Assembly: GCF_013149805.1 (NCBI RefSeq)
Contig: NZ_JABEZT010000001.1
Location: 434,001-498,000, forward strand
Source: Isoptericola chiayiensis
Lineage (GTDB): Bacteria; Actinomycetota; Actinomycetes; Actinomycetales; Cellulomonadaceae
Length of the DNA: 64,000 nucleotides
Direction: 5' to 3'
Below, piece after piece: positions 17,948-26,867 of the stretch; position 1 is the stretch's first letter, and the number at the start of each line of letters is the position of its first letter. The position numbers and the translations under genes were made by a program. The notes beneath the pieces are model-generated. The model made no database searches. It was not told the origin of the DNA and saw only the letters and a program-made list of their open reading frames with translations.

Positions 17948-18703
17948 ATGCCCCCCTCGCACCGCCCGGCCCCCGGTGCCGCCCCGACCCTGTCCCCGGT
18001 GACCCGCCCCTCCACGGTGGACCTGATCACCGTCGAGCTGCGCAACGCCATCTACACCGGGGCGCTGCGCGTCGGCTCCCCGATCCGCGAGGTCGAGATG
18101 GCCGGCCAGCTCGGGGTCAGCCGGGGCCCGTTCCGCGAGGCGGCCCAGCGCCTCGTCGCCGAGGGCCTCGTGGTGGCCACCCCGGGGCGTGGCCTCTCGG
18201 TGCGCCGCATCGACCGCGATCGCATCCCGGCGCTGTACACCGCGCGCACGATGGTGGAGACGACGGCGGCACGTCTCGCCGTCGAGCACGCCACGGACGA
18301 GCAGGTCGCCGTCGTGCGGCGGGCGCACGACGCGCTCGTCCGCGCCGACGCGACCCACGACGCCCTGCAGATCGGCGCCGCCGACCTCAACGTGCACTGG
18401 GAGCTCGTCGCCGCGGGCGGCAATCCCTGGCTGCTGAGCTGGATGAGCACCCTCATCGTCGAGGTGCGCATCGCCAGCTTCACGGTCAGCGAGGAGTACG
18501 CGGTCCGACGCGACGCGGGGCCGTCGCACGCGCCGATCGTCGAGCTGCTCGAGGCGCGGGACGCCGACGCCCTCGACGCCGCGATCCGCGCCAACCTGGA
18601 CGACGCCGTCGCGCGGCTCCTGGCGCCGGAGGCGACCGGGGTGCCCATGCTCGAGGAGCCGCGCCCGCTGCCGGCCCCGCGCCTGGACCCGCTCGACCTC
18701 TGA
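17948..18703 (+). CDS. GntR-family regulator with FCD domain
   Basis: A 251-residue regulator. The N-terminal winged helix includes GSPIREVEMAGQLGVSRGPF and EAAQRLVAEGLVVATPGRGL; the C-terminal all-helical FCD ligand domain follows, with the metal-binding histidines plausibly in HWELV and HAPIVELL. The ATG at 17948 follows GGAAGGAG. It is divergent from the amino-acid/ectoine importer and probably represses it, responding to a carboxylate ligand. The 242-base gap holds a promoter and operator. Confidence 0.85.
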   Translation: MPPSHRPAPGAAPTLSPVTRPSTVDLITVELRNAIYTGALRVGSPIREVEMAGQLGVSRGPFREAAQRLVAEGLVVATPGRGLSVRRIDRDRIPALYTARTMVETTAARLAVEHATDEQVAVVRRAHDALVRADATHDALQIGAADLNVHWELVAAGGNPWLLSWMSTLIVEVRIASFTVSEEYAVRRDAGPSHAPIVELLEARDADALDAAIRANLDDAVARLLAPEATGVPMLEEPRPLPAPRLDPLDL

Positions 18704-18715
18704 TGCCCCGCCCCT

Positions 18716-18807
18716 GCGGGCGCCTTGCACGTCCCGTTGCGGGCGCCCTCCGGGTCCCCTTGCGGACGCACTACGCGTCCCGTTGTGGGCGCACTTCGTG
18801 GCCCGAA
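18716..18807. repeat. Four tandem 23-base units related to the GTGGGCGCAC arm
   Basis: Units begin at 18716, 18739, 18762 and 18785. Each reads G(C/T)GG(G/A)CGC, then variable bases, then (G/T)(C/G)CC. The fourth is the left arm of the downstream palindrome, GTGGGCGCACTTCGTGGCCC. The array starts directly after the GntR stop and shows that the palindrome arm can exist as a diverging tandem series. Confidence 0.8.
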
Positions 18808-18852
18808 ACGCGCGGTATGTAGGCGTTCCACAGCACAGAAAGTGCGCCCACA
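18784..18852. repeat. GTGGGCGCAC palindrome, copy 2
   Basis: Arms TGTGGGCGCACTT at 18784-18796 and its inverse at 18840-18852 enclose 43 bases. It lies between the convergent GntR and serine-hydrolase genes and ends 15 bases from the hydrolase stop. Confidence 0.85.
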
Positions 18853-18867
18853 GCGAGAGCAGGGCGG

Positions 18868-20376
18868 TCAGCGGGCGGTCTGCTCCCGGCGCGCCCGCTC
18901 GAACTCGTCCGCCCGCCAGGACGTCATCCCGCCGACGACGACGGCACTCGGCTCGCCCGCCCCGTCGCGCAGGACGTGGATCGACTCCCCCACCGGACCG
19001 AACCCGGCATGAGCCTCAGGTCGCAGCACCTCGCCGTCCACGGACAACCGCTCGGCGCCCTCCAACGGGTCGGCGCGCCGCGGGTCCACCAGCCACAGCG
19101 CATCACCCAGACGCACCAGATCCGTCATGCCCCACAGGTTCGCGAACCGCCCGGTCCACCGGTCCAGCGGGTGCCCCGCCGTGGTTACCGGGTCCGACGC
19201 CGGTGCCGCACCCTCCGCCACCGGCGCACCTGTGTCCGCACCGCCGTCGTGCACCGACGTCCCGGAACCCTCCAGAGCCGTGGTGACCAGCGCGAACAGG
19301 CCCTGCGCGATCTGGTCCGCGGGTCCGTCGACCGCGTTGGTCAGCACCGAGACCGCGATGCGCGCGGACGGGTCGAACCACGTGCGCGTGATCTGCCCCG
19401 GGAACCCGCCCGAGTGGCCCAGCAGCCGCCGCCCGGCCACCGTGCGCGACTCGAACCCCAGACCGTAGGTCCGACGCGGCGCGTGCGGCCGGTCGATGAC
19501 GGACTCGTCGCGCTGCAGCAGCCGCAGCGTCTCGGGGCGCACCAGACCCGCGCCGTCGAAGTGCGCCGCCACCCAGCGCACCAGGTCGCGCGCCGTCGAG
19601 CAGAACCCCGTGGCCGCCGCGAGCGCCCCCGTGGTCACGCCCGCGACGGGCAGGCGACCGTCGGCGAACGTCGTGGCCAGCCCGGGGGTGGCCAGGGCGC
19701 GTGCGGAGTGTCCGACGACGGCACGTCGGGCGACGTCGTCGTCCAGCTCGGGCAGTGTGTCGGCCAGCCCGAGGGGCTCGAGCAGGTCGGCGCGCAGGTG
19801 CTCGTCGTAGGGGCGGCCGGTGACGGCCTCGATCACCAGGCCGAGCAGTCCGTAGGCGAGGTTGGAGTACTTGAAGTGCTCGCCGCGGCCGTAGACGTCG
19901 CCGCCGTGCAGCACGGAGTCGAGGAGGACCGCCCGGTCGGGGAACGGGGTGGCGAGCTGCCAGAAGTCGGCGTCGCGTCCGTCGCGCAGCAGGCCGCCGG
20001 TGTGACCGAGCGCCTCCCGGACGGTGACCTGCCCGGCGTCGGAGCCGTCGAGCTCGAGCACGTGGTCGCCGAGGGGGTCGTCCCAGCGCAGGTGGCCGGC
20101 GTCGACCAGGCGGGCGATCGCCGTGGCGGTGAACGTCTTGGAGTGCGACGCGACGCGGAAGACGTGGTCGCCGCGCAGTGGCGTGCCGGAGGTGATGTCG
20201 GTGACGCCCCAGGCGCCGTCGGCCACGACGTCGTCGTCGACCAGCACCGCGTACTGCACACCGGGGACGCGGGCCAGCCCGGCCTGGGTCGCGACCCAGT
20301 CGTGCAGGTAGTTCAGCCCACCCGACGTCGGTGCGGTGGCGCGGGCAGGGTCCGGCGCGGTTCCGGGGAGGGTCAT
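18868..20376 (-). CDS. Serine hydrolase, beta-lactamase family
   Basis: A 502-residue class C beta-lactamase/PBP4*-like protein. The nucleophile motif is SHSK (about residue 77), the second motif is YSN in EHFKYSNLAYG, and HSGGFPG takes the place of the KTG motif. No signal peptide is seen, which favours an esterase or peptidase role inside the cell. The C-terminal 130 residues form a separate small domain. The ATG at 20376 is back to back with the ABC exporter genes. Substrate unknown. Confidence 0.85.
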   Translation of the reverse strand: MTLPGTAPDPARATAPTSGGLNYLHDWVATQAGLARVPGVQYAVLVDDDVVADGAWGVTDITSGTPLRGDHVFRVASHSKTFTATAIARLVDAGHLRWDDPLGDHVLELDGSDAGQVTVREALGHTGGLLRDGRDADFWQLATPFPDRAVLLDSVLHGGDVYGRGEHFKYSNLAYGLLGLVIEAVTGRPYDEHLRADLLEPLGLADTLPELDDDVARRAVVGHSARALATPGLATTFADGRLPVAGVTTGALAAATGFCSTARDLVRWVAAHFDGAGLVRPETLRLLQRDESVIDRPHAPRRTYGLGFESRTVAGRRLLGHSGGFPGQITRTWFDPSARIAVSVLTNAVDGPADQIAQGLFALVTTALEGSGTSVHDGGADTGAPVAEGAAPASDPVTTAGHPLDRWTGRFANLWGMTDLVRLGDALWLVDPRRADPLEGAERLSVDGEVLRPEAHAGFGPVGESIHVLRDGAGEPSAVVVGGMTSWRADEFERARREQTAR

Positions 20377-20492
20377 GCCGCCAACCCTAGCCGCGCGTCC
20401 GGTTCGGGACCGGTGCTCAGGATCCGATGAATTCGCTGTCGGTGGCCCGTCCTAGGTTCTAGGTTGGAAGCACACCCATCGAGGAGACCCCC

Positions 20493-21509
20493 ATGCGCGA
20501 CGCGTCCGGTCCGGCTGTCGAGGCAGCCGGCCTCGTCAAGCACTTCACGTCCGGCAAGAAGACGACCAAGGCGGTCGACGGCGTCGACCTGTCGATCCCC
20601 GCCGGCACCGTGTTCGGCCTGCTGGGGCCCAACGGTGCGGGCAAGACCACGGTGGTGCGGATGCTCGCCACGCTGTTGCGCCCCGACGCGGGCACGGCAC
20701 GGGTGCTGGGGCACGACGTCGTGCAGGACGCCGACGCCGTGCGCGGCGCCGTCGGGCTCACCGGCCAGTACGCGTCCGTGGACGAGGACCTCACCGGCAC
20801 CGAGAACCTCCTCATGCTCGCGCGGCTGTACGGGTTCCGCGGCACCGCGGCCAGGACGCGCGTGAGCGACCTGCTGGAGGCGTTCAGCCTGACCGACGCC
20901 GGGTCACGGCAGGTCAAGACGTACTCGGGCGGTATGCGACGGCGGATCGACCTGGCCGCCTCGCTGGTGCTGTCCCCGCGGGTGCTGTTCCTCGACGAGC
21001 CGACCACGGGTTTGGACCCTCGCTCGCGCAACCAGGTGTGGGACATCGTGCGGGTGCTCGTCGACGACGGCGCCACCGTGCTGCTGACCACGCAGTACCT
21101 CGAGGAGGCGGACCAGCTCGCCGACCGCATCGCCGTGATCGACCACGGCAGGCTCATCGCGGAGGGCACCTCCAGCGAGCTGAAGCGGTCGGTCGGCCAG
21201 GGTGCGGTGGACCTGCGCCTGGCCGACGCCTCCCGGCGCGGCGAGGCGGCCGACGTCGTGCAACGGGTGCTCGGTACGGAGCCGACGCTGCCCACCGACC
21301 CGTACGCCCTGTCCGCGCGGGTGCCCGACGACGGAGCGCACCTGGTCGCGCAGGTGCTGCCCGCGCTGGGCGAGGCCGGGATCGCCGTGCCGGAGTTCTC
21401 CCTCGGCCAGCCCAGCCTGGACGAGGTCTTCCTGACGCTGACCGGCCAGCCGTTGCCGGACGAGCAGGGCTCCGAGGAGCCCGCCCCTGCCCCGGAGGTG
21501 TCCCGATGA
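20493..21509 (+). CDS. Drr-type ABC exporter ATPase
   Basis: A 338-residue ABC ATPase of the daunorubicin-resistance (DrrA) group. Walker A is GPNGAGKTT, signature YSGGMRRR, Walker [13 protein letters not shown], and the family motif [11 protein letters not shown] follows. The C-terminal extension with [16 protein letters not shown] is characteristic of DrrA. GAGGAG precedes the ATG at 20493. A CCTAGGTTCTAGGTT direct repeat about 30 bases upstream may hold the promoter. It overlaps the permease gene by an ATGA junction. It likely energises export of a hydrophobic compound. Confidence 0.9.
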   Translation: MRDASGPAVEAAGLVKHFTSGKKTTKAVDGVDLSIPAGTVFGLLGPNGAGKTTVVRMLATLLRPDAGTARVLGHDVVQDADAVRGAVGLTGQYASVDEDLTGTENLLMLARLYGFRGTAARTRVSDLLEAFSLTDAGSRQVKTYSGGMRRRIDLAASLVLSPRVLFLDEPTTGLDPRSRNQVWDIVRVLVDDGATVLLTTQYLEEADQLADRIAVIDHGRLIAEGTSSELKRSVGQGAVDLRLADASRRGEAADVVQRVLGTEPTLPTDPYALSARVPDDGAHLVAQVLPALGEAGIAVPEFSLGQPSLDEVFLTLTGQPLPDEQGSEEPAPAPEVSR

Positions 21510-22330
21510 GCGCCGTCGACATCAGCACGACCACCCTGCGCGACGCCGTCGCGCTCGAGACGCGGCCCACCCGACCGTCCGCCGTGTCCACGTCCTTGAC
21601 GTTCGCCTGGCGGGCTCTGCTGAAGATCAAGCACGTCCCGGAGCAGCTGTTCGACGTGCTGGTCTCCCCCGTGATCTTCACGCTGATGTTCACGTACCTG
21701 TTCGGCGGGGCGCTGGCCGGGTCGACGGACGCCTATATCCAGTTCCTGCTCCCGGGGATCCTGGTGCAGACGATCATCATCGTGACCGTCTACACCGGCT
21801 ACACCCTCAACACGGACATCACCAAGGGGGTGTTCGACCGGTTCCGCTCGCTGCCGATCTGGCGTCCGGCGCCGATCGTGGGCGCGCTGCTGGGCGACAC
21901 CGTGCGCTACACGATCGCGTCGATCATGTGCATCGGGCTGGGGCTGCTCATCGGGTTCCGGCCCGACGGCGGGGTCCTCGGCGTGGTCGGAGGCGTCGCG
22001 CTGCTGCTGGTGTTCGCGTTCGCGCTGAGCTGGATCTTCACCATCCTGGGGCTGCTGCTGCGCACCCCGAACGCCGTGATGGGCGTGTCGATGATGGTGC
22101 TGATGCCGCTGACGTTCGCGTCGAACATCTTCGTCGACCCGTCGACCATGCCGTCCGGGCTGCAGGCCTTCGTGGACATCAACCCGGTGTCCCACCTGGT
22201 GACCGCCGTTCGCGGGCTCATGGGCGGGGTGGCGGACACCGGCGACGTCGTGACGGTGCTGATCTCCGCGGTGGTCATGACCGCCGTGTTCGCGCCGATC
22301 ACGATGTACCTGTACCGCACCCGCCACTGA
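21506..22330 (+). CDS. Drr-type ABC exporter permease
   Basis: A 274-residue ABC-2 type permease with about six helices, including [22 protein letters not shown] and the conserved [11 protein letters not shown] cytoplasmic loop of the DrrB group. The motif [16 protein letters not shown] near the C-terminus is also typical. Translation is coupled to the ATPase by ATGA. Together they form a dimeric exporter of unknown cargo. Confidence 0.9.
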   Translation: MSAVDISTTTLRDAVALETRPTRPSAVSTSLTFAWRALLKIKHVPEQLFDVLVSPVIFTLMFTYLFGGALAGSTDAYIQFLLPGILVQTIIIVTVYTGYTLNTDITKGVFDRFRSLPIWRPAPIVGALLGDTVRYTIASIMCIGLGLLIGFRPDGGVLGVVGGVALLLVFAFALSWIFTILGLLLRTPNAVMGVSMMVLMPLTFASNIFVDPSTMPSGLQAFVDINPVSHLVTAVRGLMGGVADTGDVVTVLISAVVMTAVFAPITMYLYRTRH

Positions 22331-22376
22331 CCGGGCTCGCGCCGCCGGCCTGTCCTCCCTCGCTACGCACCCCCAC

Positions 22377-22448
22377 GCTGTGGGCGCACTTCCTGGCCCG
22401 ATATGCACGTGATGTACGGACTTTCGGCTCGAGCAGTGCGCCCACAGC
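22377..22448. repeat. GTGGGCGCAC palindrome, copy 3
   Basis: Fourteen-base perfect arms GCTGTGGGCGCACT (22377-22390) and its inverse (22435-22448) enclose 44 bases. It lies between the convergent permease and DUF559-like genes and may end both transcripts. Confidence 0.88.
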
Positions 22449-22459
22449 GACCTCATCCC

Positions 22460-23338
22460 TCATCGGGCGAGCGCCTGACGGACACGAGCGACGAGCCGGG
22501 TCCCGTCCCCGATGACATCGTCGGCCACGACCACGATCACGGTGACACCGATCTCCTCCAGCCAGCGCCGACGCCGGACGTCGTCGCGCCATTGCGCCTT
22601 GTCGGTCCGGTGCTGGTCGCCGTCGTACTCGATCGCCACCCGCGCCCCCGGGTAGTACATGTCGCAGCGCTTCACGTAGGTCCCGTCGTCGAGCCGCACC
22701 ACCTCGTTGACCAGCGGACAGGGCAGTCCGGCGCTCGTCAGCAACAGGCGTGTCCGCGTCTCCATCGGCGAGTCCGTCCCCGGCCGGACTCGCGCGAGCT
22801 GGTCCCGCACCTGCGCGATCCCCTTCACCTTCGTCGTCGCGGCAGCGGTCCGCTGCAGTTCCGAGATGCTCGTCAGCATGCGCTTGCGGCGCAGGAACGC
22901 GTCGCCGAGGACGACGACGTCGTCCGGAAGGCGCAACCCCACCCCGACCTGGACGAAGGTCTGCGCCGGTGCGGTCACGAGCAACCCGTCGAGATCGACT
23001 GCCGAGATCGCGTTCTGGCGACTGCGGTGGGCCACGACGCCGGGGCGACGGACCCTATGACTCGCGGAGGGAGTCACGACATGCAGTCGCCGGTCGTCCT
23101 CGACGGTCCAGGGCACGTCGACACCGAGGAGTCGCAGCGCGGTCACGTGACTGAAGACGACGTCGTCGTGCAGCACTGTGCTCAAAGCGACGCAGCGCTC
23201 GAACAGGTCGCGGGGCTCGCCGGTCGTCCGGACCCCGCGGAACGGCACGGCGTACTGGCCGCCGGCCCGCAGGGCCTCGGCACCGACGCCCTGCGCTCGC
23301 GCGGCGCCGACGGAGAAGGCGCGAATTCGCTGACGCAT
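22460..23338 (-). CDS. DUF559/VSR-like endonuclease-fold protein
   Basis: A 292-residue protein of the common actinobacterial type with an AbiEi-like or uncharacterised N-terminal part and a C-terminal restriction-endonuclease-like fold. The segment VAIEYDGDQHRTDKAQWRDD carries the acidic and Gln residues of the VSR/DUF559 site, followed by WLEEIGVTVIVV. The ATG at 23338 fits the family N-terminus. Its function is undetermined; nuclease or antitoxin-like roles are suggested for relatives. Palindromes of one family lie immediately on both sides of the gene. Confidence 0.7.
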   Translation of the reverse strand: MRQRIRAFSVGAARAQGVGAEALRAGGQYAVPFRGVRTTGEPRDLFERCVALSTVLHDDVVFSHVTALRLLGVDVPWTVEDDRRLHVVTPSASHRVRRPGVVAHRSRQNAISAVDLDGLLVTAPAQTFVQVGVGLRLPDDVVVLGDAFLRRKRMLTSISELQRTAAATTKVKGIAQVRDQLARVRPGTDSPMETRTRLLLTSAGLPCPLVNEVVRLDDGTYVKRCDMYYPGARVAIEYDGDQHRTDKAQWRDDVRRRRWLEEIGVTVIVVVADDVIGDGTRLVARVRQALAR

Positions 23339-23445
23339 GGCTCGAACGTGCCAGACCGACGACACTCGCAGGCACTCACATCAACAGCCTGTGGAAAACC
23401 GTCCGGGTGGCGAACCACCACCACCGTGCCGCAGCACACCCTCCC

Positions 23446-23520
23446 CTGTTGTGGGCGCACATCTTGAGGTCCCACAACAGGCTAAACCGGTAATTTCGGG
23501 CCAAGAAGTGCGCCCACAGC
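23446..23520. repeat. GTGGGCGCAC palindrome, copy 4, with nested hairpin
   Basis: Outer arms TGTGGGCGCAC at 23450-23460 and inverse at 23508-23518. A second, competing hairpin uses CCTGTTGTGGG against CCCACAACAGG at 23471-23481, so the left arm can pair with two partners. It lies between the DUF559-like start and the UspA stop. Confidence 0.85.
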
Positions 23521-23539
23521 CCGTGAGCTCTCGAGCGGG

Positions 23540-24490
23540 TCAGGCGGCCGACTCGGCCTGCATCTCCTCGTCGCACTTGCGCGTCACCACGAGCACCGGG
23601 CACTTCGAGTGGTGCAGCACAGCCTGGCTGGTCGACCCCAGCAGCAGCCCGCGGAACCCGCCGCGGCCCCGCGATCCCACGACCACGAGGTCCGACGCCC
23701 CCGAGAACTCGGTCAGCAGCTCGGCACCCGAACCGTCGAGCACGTGCCGCTTGATCTCCAGGCCCGGGTTCTCCGCCTGGACACGGTCGACGATCACGTC
23801 CAGGCCCGCCCGGACATCCTCGAGCACCTGCTCGTGGTCGATCTGCGACGGCAACCAGGCGAGCACCCCGGCCCCGCTGCCGAGGGGCACGCCGGCGACC
23901 GCGACGAGCTCGGCGTCCCAGGCGAGAGCCTGCTCGACGGCGTGGCGCAGAGCGACCTCGGCCGACGGCGATCCGTCGACGCCGACGACGATCCGGCGGA
24001 CCTCGTGGACCCGGTCCCCGTCCCGTCGTTCGGGATCGGCGGCATCCACGGCAGCCTCCCGGTAGGGCACGACGACGGTAGGACAGTGGGCGTGCGCCGG
24101 AAGCGCCGAGGACACGGTACCGAGCAGCCGCTCGGTGAACCCGCCGCGGCCACGGGTGCCGACCACGGCGAGGCTGTGCTCCGTGGACAGCTCCACGAGC
24201 ACCCCGGCGGCGTCGCCGGTGACGACCGACCCCTCGACCCGCCCCGAGAAGCCGGCGACACGAGCCCGCGCCTCGGACAGGACCGCCTTGGCGCCCTCGG
24301 CGATCGCCGTGTCGTCCAGGGCGGCGTACCCGCCGTCGAGCGAGGCGGCGGTGAACGACGGCAGCGAGTAGCTGCACACGATGTGCAGCGACCATCCGAC
24401 CCGCTCGGCGTACGCAGCGGCCCAGTCCAGGGCGTGCAGGCTGGCCGCGGATCCGTCCACCCCTACCAGGACAACCTCTGGACGTGTCAT
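23540..24490 (-). CDS. Universal stress protein, tandem UspA domains
   Basis: A 316-residue protein with two UspA domains, each with the ATP-binding G-2X-G-9X-G(S/T) pattern: GTRGRGGFTERLLGTVSSAL in the first and GSRGRGGFRGLLLGSTSQAV in the second. Each domain opens with a VGVDGS strand. The ATG at 24490 follows GGGAGGCGCGAG. Such actinobacterial tandem Usps bind ATP and are induced in hypoxia or stationary phase. Stands alone between two palindromes. Confidence 0.92.
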   Translation of the reverse strand: MTRPEVVLVGVDGSAASLHALDWAAAYAERVGWSLHIVCSYSLPSFTAASLDGGYAALDDTAIAEGAKAVLSEARARVAGFSGRVEGSVVTGDAAGVLVELSTEHSLAVVGTRGRGGFTERLLGTVSSALPAHAHCPTVVVPYREAAVDAADPERRDGDRVHEVRRIVVGVDGSPSAEVALRHAVEQALAWDAELVAVAGVPLGSGAGVLAWLPSQIDHEQVLEDVRAGLDVIVDRVQAENPGLEIKRHVLDGSGAELLTEFSGASDLVVVGSRGRGGFRGLLLGSTSQAVLHHSKCPVLVVTRKCDEEMQAESAA

Positions 24491-24614
24491 CTCGCGCCTC
24501 CCGTTCTGACCGGACCTCGACGTCCGACTGGCTTCGTGGTTCAAGCCTAGCGAAAGGCAGCCGCAAGGTGCAGCAAAGCGGTCGGCCCGTCCAGCCCGAT
24601 TCGCGCCCGTCTCC

Positions 24615-24688
24615 CGCTGTGGGCGCACCACCTGGGCAGGTGAACCGTTCTCAACGGTCATTTCAGGCCACGGAGTGCGCCCACAGCG
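24615..24688. repeat. GTGGGCGCAC palindrome, copy 5
   Basis: Fourteen-base perfect arms CGCTGTGGGCGCAC (24615-24628) and inverse (24675-24688). An inner hairpin GAACCGTT/AACGGTC lies in the loop. It sits upstream of uspA in a 317-base gap that otherwise holds only the terminator at 24754-24792. Confidence 0.88.
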
Positions 24689-24753
24689 GCACGGGCGGGG
24701 CGACAGGGCGGGGCGGTGCGGGGCGCCGGGGGGACGACCGAGCGGCGGGACGA

Positions 24754-24792
24754 CGAAGGCCCCGGCACTCGCGAGGAGTGCCGGGGCCTTCG
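24754..24792 (-). terminator. Hairpin terminator after the NlpC/P60 gene
   Basis: A 17-bp perfect stem (CGAAGGCCCCGGCACTC at 24754-24770 against 24776-24792) with a five-base loop lies 16 bases after the stop of the first NlpC/P60 gene. No T-run follows, as is common in high-GC actinobacteria. Confidence 0.75.
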
Positions 24793-24807
24793 GTCGAACG
24801 GGTGCGG

Positions 24808-25644
24808 TCAGCCCGTGACGCGCAGGAACGTCGGGCTGGACTGCCAGAGGCTGGCCTGACGCACGGTCCAGCCACCCGGGCGGGTCGCTTCGATCTGCTG
24901 GCCGTTGCCGATGTAGATCGAGATGTGCCCCGGGGACCAGATGAGGTCGCCCGGCTGCGCTTCGGAGCTCGAGATCACCGTGGTGTTCGACGCGTTGCGG
25001 ATCGCGCTGGACGAGTGCGGCAGCGAGACGCCGAGCTGGGCGTAGACGTAGGTCACCAGGCCCGAGCAGTCGAAGCCGGACGGCGAGGAGCCGCCCACGA
25101 CGTAGGGGGTGCCGATGTACCGGGCCGCGATGGACACCGCCGACGAGTAGGAACCACTGGAGGTCGCGGTCGTGGTGCTCGCGGAGCTGCTGCTCGAGCT
25201 GGACTCGGAGCTCGACGAGGACGAGGACGACGTCGAGGTCGACTCGAGCGAGGTCCGCTCGGACGAGCGGGACGGTGCGACCTCGCGCACGGGCTCCGGC
25301 TCGGGTTCCGGCGCGGCCTTGATGCCGGCCTTCTTGACGACCTTCGAGGTGACCTTCTCGACCGTGACCTCGGACTTGGCGTCCACGGTGACGACCGGAG
25401 CCGACTCCAGGGCCTGACGGGCCTGGTCGGTCAGCGCACCGAGGTCGACGGTGCTGAGCTTCTTCGCGGCGTCCGACTCGACCGGAGCCGCCTGTGCCGC
25501 CGTGGCGCCACCGATGGTCGACACCAGCAGGCCACCGGCGGTCGCGACGACGGCGGCGCGGCGACCCGCAGCGGCGGACGGTGCCGCCATCAGGGGACGA
25601 CGAGCGGCGCGGTGCCGTCCTCGCGTCGTGGTGCGTGCGTTCAC
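24808..25644 (-). CDS. Secreted NlpC/P60 peptidoglycan hydrolase A
   Basis: A 278-residue cell-wall hydrolase. The N-terminal signal region is basic then hydrophobic (RRAAVVATAGGLLVSTIGG) and ends ATAAQAAP. A linker rich in Glu/Pro and then serine precedes the C-terminal NlpC/P60 domain, where Cys is in SGFDCSGLV, the first His in WSPGHISIYIG, and the third polar residue near QIEATRPG. The GTG at 25644 has GAGAGGAAAG eight bases upstream and aligns with the paralogue's start. It cleaves D-Glu-diaminopimelate type bonds. Expression is under a c-di-AMP riboswitch. Confidence 0.92.
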   Translation of the reverse strand: MNARTTTRGRHRAARRPLMAAPSAAAGRRAAVVATAGGLLVSTIGGATAAQAAPVESDAAKKLSTVDLGALTDQARQALESAPVVTVDAKSEVTVEKVTSKVVKKAGIKAAPEPEPEPVREVAPSRSSERTSLESTSTSSSSSSSSESSSSSSSASTTTATSSGSYSSAVSIAARYIGTPYVVGGSSPSGFDCSGLVTYVYAQLGVSLPHSSSAIRNASNTTVISSSEAQPGDLIWSPGHISIYIGNGQQIEATRPGGWTVRQASLWQSSPTFLRVTG

Positions 25645-25659
25645 GTCTTTCCTCTCCAT

Positions 25660-25830
25660 CCGCCTACGAAGTCAGCTGTCGGGTTCGGGTGGGAGAATCA
25701 CCCGGCCGCGCGGCCCGAGGGCCACGAGACTTCACCCCGAGGACATCGTGTCCGATGCCCGGAAGTGGGTCCCCCGCTCCCGCCAAGGTCTCGGATCCTC
25801 GACCGGTGGCGGGACTCGGCGTCCGGTCGA
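25660..25830 (-). promoter_or_regulatory. c-di-AMP riboswitch (ydaO-yuaA class), copy A
   Basis: On the minus strand the leader carries the class landmarks in order: CGCCGAGTCCCGCCACCGG, GCGGGGGACCCA, CTCGGGGTGAA, GGGTGATTCTCCCACCCG, AACCCGACAGCTGAC and CGTAGGCGGA. It ends just before the GTG. This class turns genes off when c-di-AMP is high and commonly controls cell-wall hydrolases in actinobacteria. Borders are approximate. Confidence 0.9.
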
Positions 25831-25861
25831 GATTCGATGGAATGCTCCAACGAACGAGTGA

Positions 25862-25901
25862 ACCGTATCCGATCGCGGCGTCCATGTCACGTTTCGATCA
25901 C
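25862..25901 (-). promoter_or_regulatory. Promoter and GTCAC direct repeats, hydrolase A
   Basis: On the minus strand GTGACA (25890-25885), a 17-base spacer and TACGGT (25867-25862) form a promoter about 18 bases before the riboswitch. On the plus strand GTCAC (25886) and ATCAC (25897) are 11 bases apart, overlapping the -35. The same arrangement precedes the paralogue. Between here and the terminator at 26012 (110 bases) nothing else is seen. Confidence 0.6.
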
Positions 25902-26011
25902 GACGCCGGTCACGGCGTGTCCCGCGGGGCCGACGAGAGCCCGCGGGAGGGCCTTCAGAACGCCCCACGGCACCCGTCGGACCGTACGCCCGCGAACGGC
26001 CCCGGAGACGC

Positions 26012-26052
26012 CAGAGGGCCCCTGGACGCCGTCAGCGTCCAGGGGCCCTCTG
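26012..26052 (-). terminator. Hairpin terminator after the second NlpC/P60 gene
   Basis: An 18-bp perfect stem (CAGAGGGCCCCTGGACGC at 26012-26029 against 26035-26052) with a five-base loop lies nine bases after the stop of hydrolase B. No T-run. Confidence 0.75.
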
Positions 26053-26061
26053 CGGAAGTTC

Positions 26062-26856
26062 TCAGCCGACCCGGATGAACGTCGGGTTGGACTGCCAGAT
26101 GCTGCGGAACTGGATCGTCTTGCCGGGGCGCGGCGCGTCGATCTGCGTGTTGCCGCCGGCGTAGATCGCGATGTGACCCGGGGACCAGATCAGGTCGCCC
26201 GGCTGGGCGGCCGACCGCGAGACCACGGTGCCGGCGTACCGCTGCGCGGACGAGGCGCGCGGGAGCGAGATGCCGACCTGGGCGAAGACGTACTGGGTGA
26301 ACCCGGAGCAGTCGAACCCGGACGGGCTGCTGCCGCCGGAGACGTACGGCACACCGACGTAGCGCGACGCGACGGAGATCACCGAGGAGCCGACCGCGGA
26401 GTCCGGCACCGCCGTCGTGGCCTCGGTCGAGGACGAGGTGCTCGACTCCGAGGAGGTCGAGATCGCCTCGCGCTCGCCGGAGCGCGACGGTGCGACCTCA
26501 CGCACGGGCTCCGGCTCGGGCTCAGGAGCGGCCTTGATGTCGGCCTTCTTGACGACCTTCGAGGTGACCTTCTCGACCGTGATCTCCGACTTCGCGTCGA
26601 CGGTCACGACCGGAGCGGACTCCAGGGCCTGGCGGGCCTGGTCGGTCAGCGCGCCCAGGTCGACGGTGCTGAGCTTCTTCGCGGCGTCGGAGTCCACCGG
26701 GGCGGCGTGTGCGGCCGTGGCGCCACCGATGGTGGAGACCAGCAGGCCACCGGCGGTGGCGACGACGGCGGCACGGCGACCCGCGGCAGCGGACGGCGCT
26801 GCGATCATCGGGCGGCGTGCGGCACGGTGCTTGCCACGCGTGGTGCGAGCAGTCAC
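26062..26856 (-). CDS. Secreted NlpC/P60 peptidoglycan hydrolase B
   Basis: A 264-residue paralogue of the neighbouring hydrolase. The first 120 residues are nearly the same: TARTTRGKHRAARRP, the signal core, and the GALTDQARQALESAPVVTVD helix. The linker after REVAPSRS is shorter and less serine-rich, and the catalytic domain has diverged (SGFDCSGFT, WSPGHIAIYAG). The GTG at 26856 follows GGAGAGGTT and matches the paralogue. It has its own riboswitch and promoter, so the whole unit was duplicated with its leader. Confidence 0.92.
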   Translation of the reverse strand: MTARTTRGKHRAARRPMIAAPSAAAGRRAAVVATAGGLLVSTIGGATAAHAAPVDSDAAKKLSTVDLGALTDQARQALESAPVVTVDAKSEITVEKVTSKVVKKADIKAAPEPEPEPVREVAPSRSGEREAISTSSESSTSSSTEATTAVPDSAVGSSVISVASRYVGVPYVSGGSSPSGFDCSGFTQYVFAQVGISLPRASSAQRYAGTVVSRSAAQPGDLIWSPGHIAIYAGGNTQIDAPRPGKTIQFRSIWQSNPTFIRVG

Positions 26857-26867
26857 GTTCAACCTCT

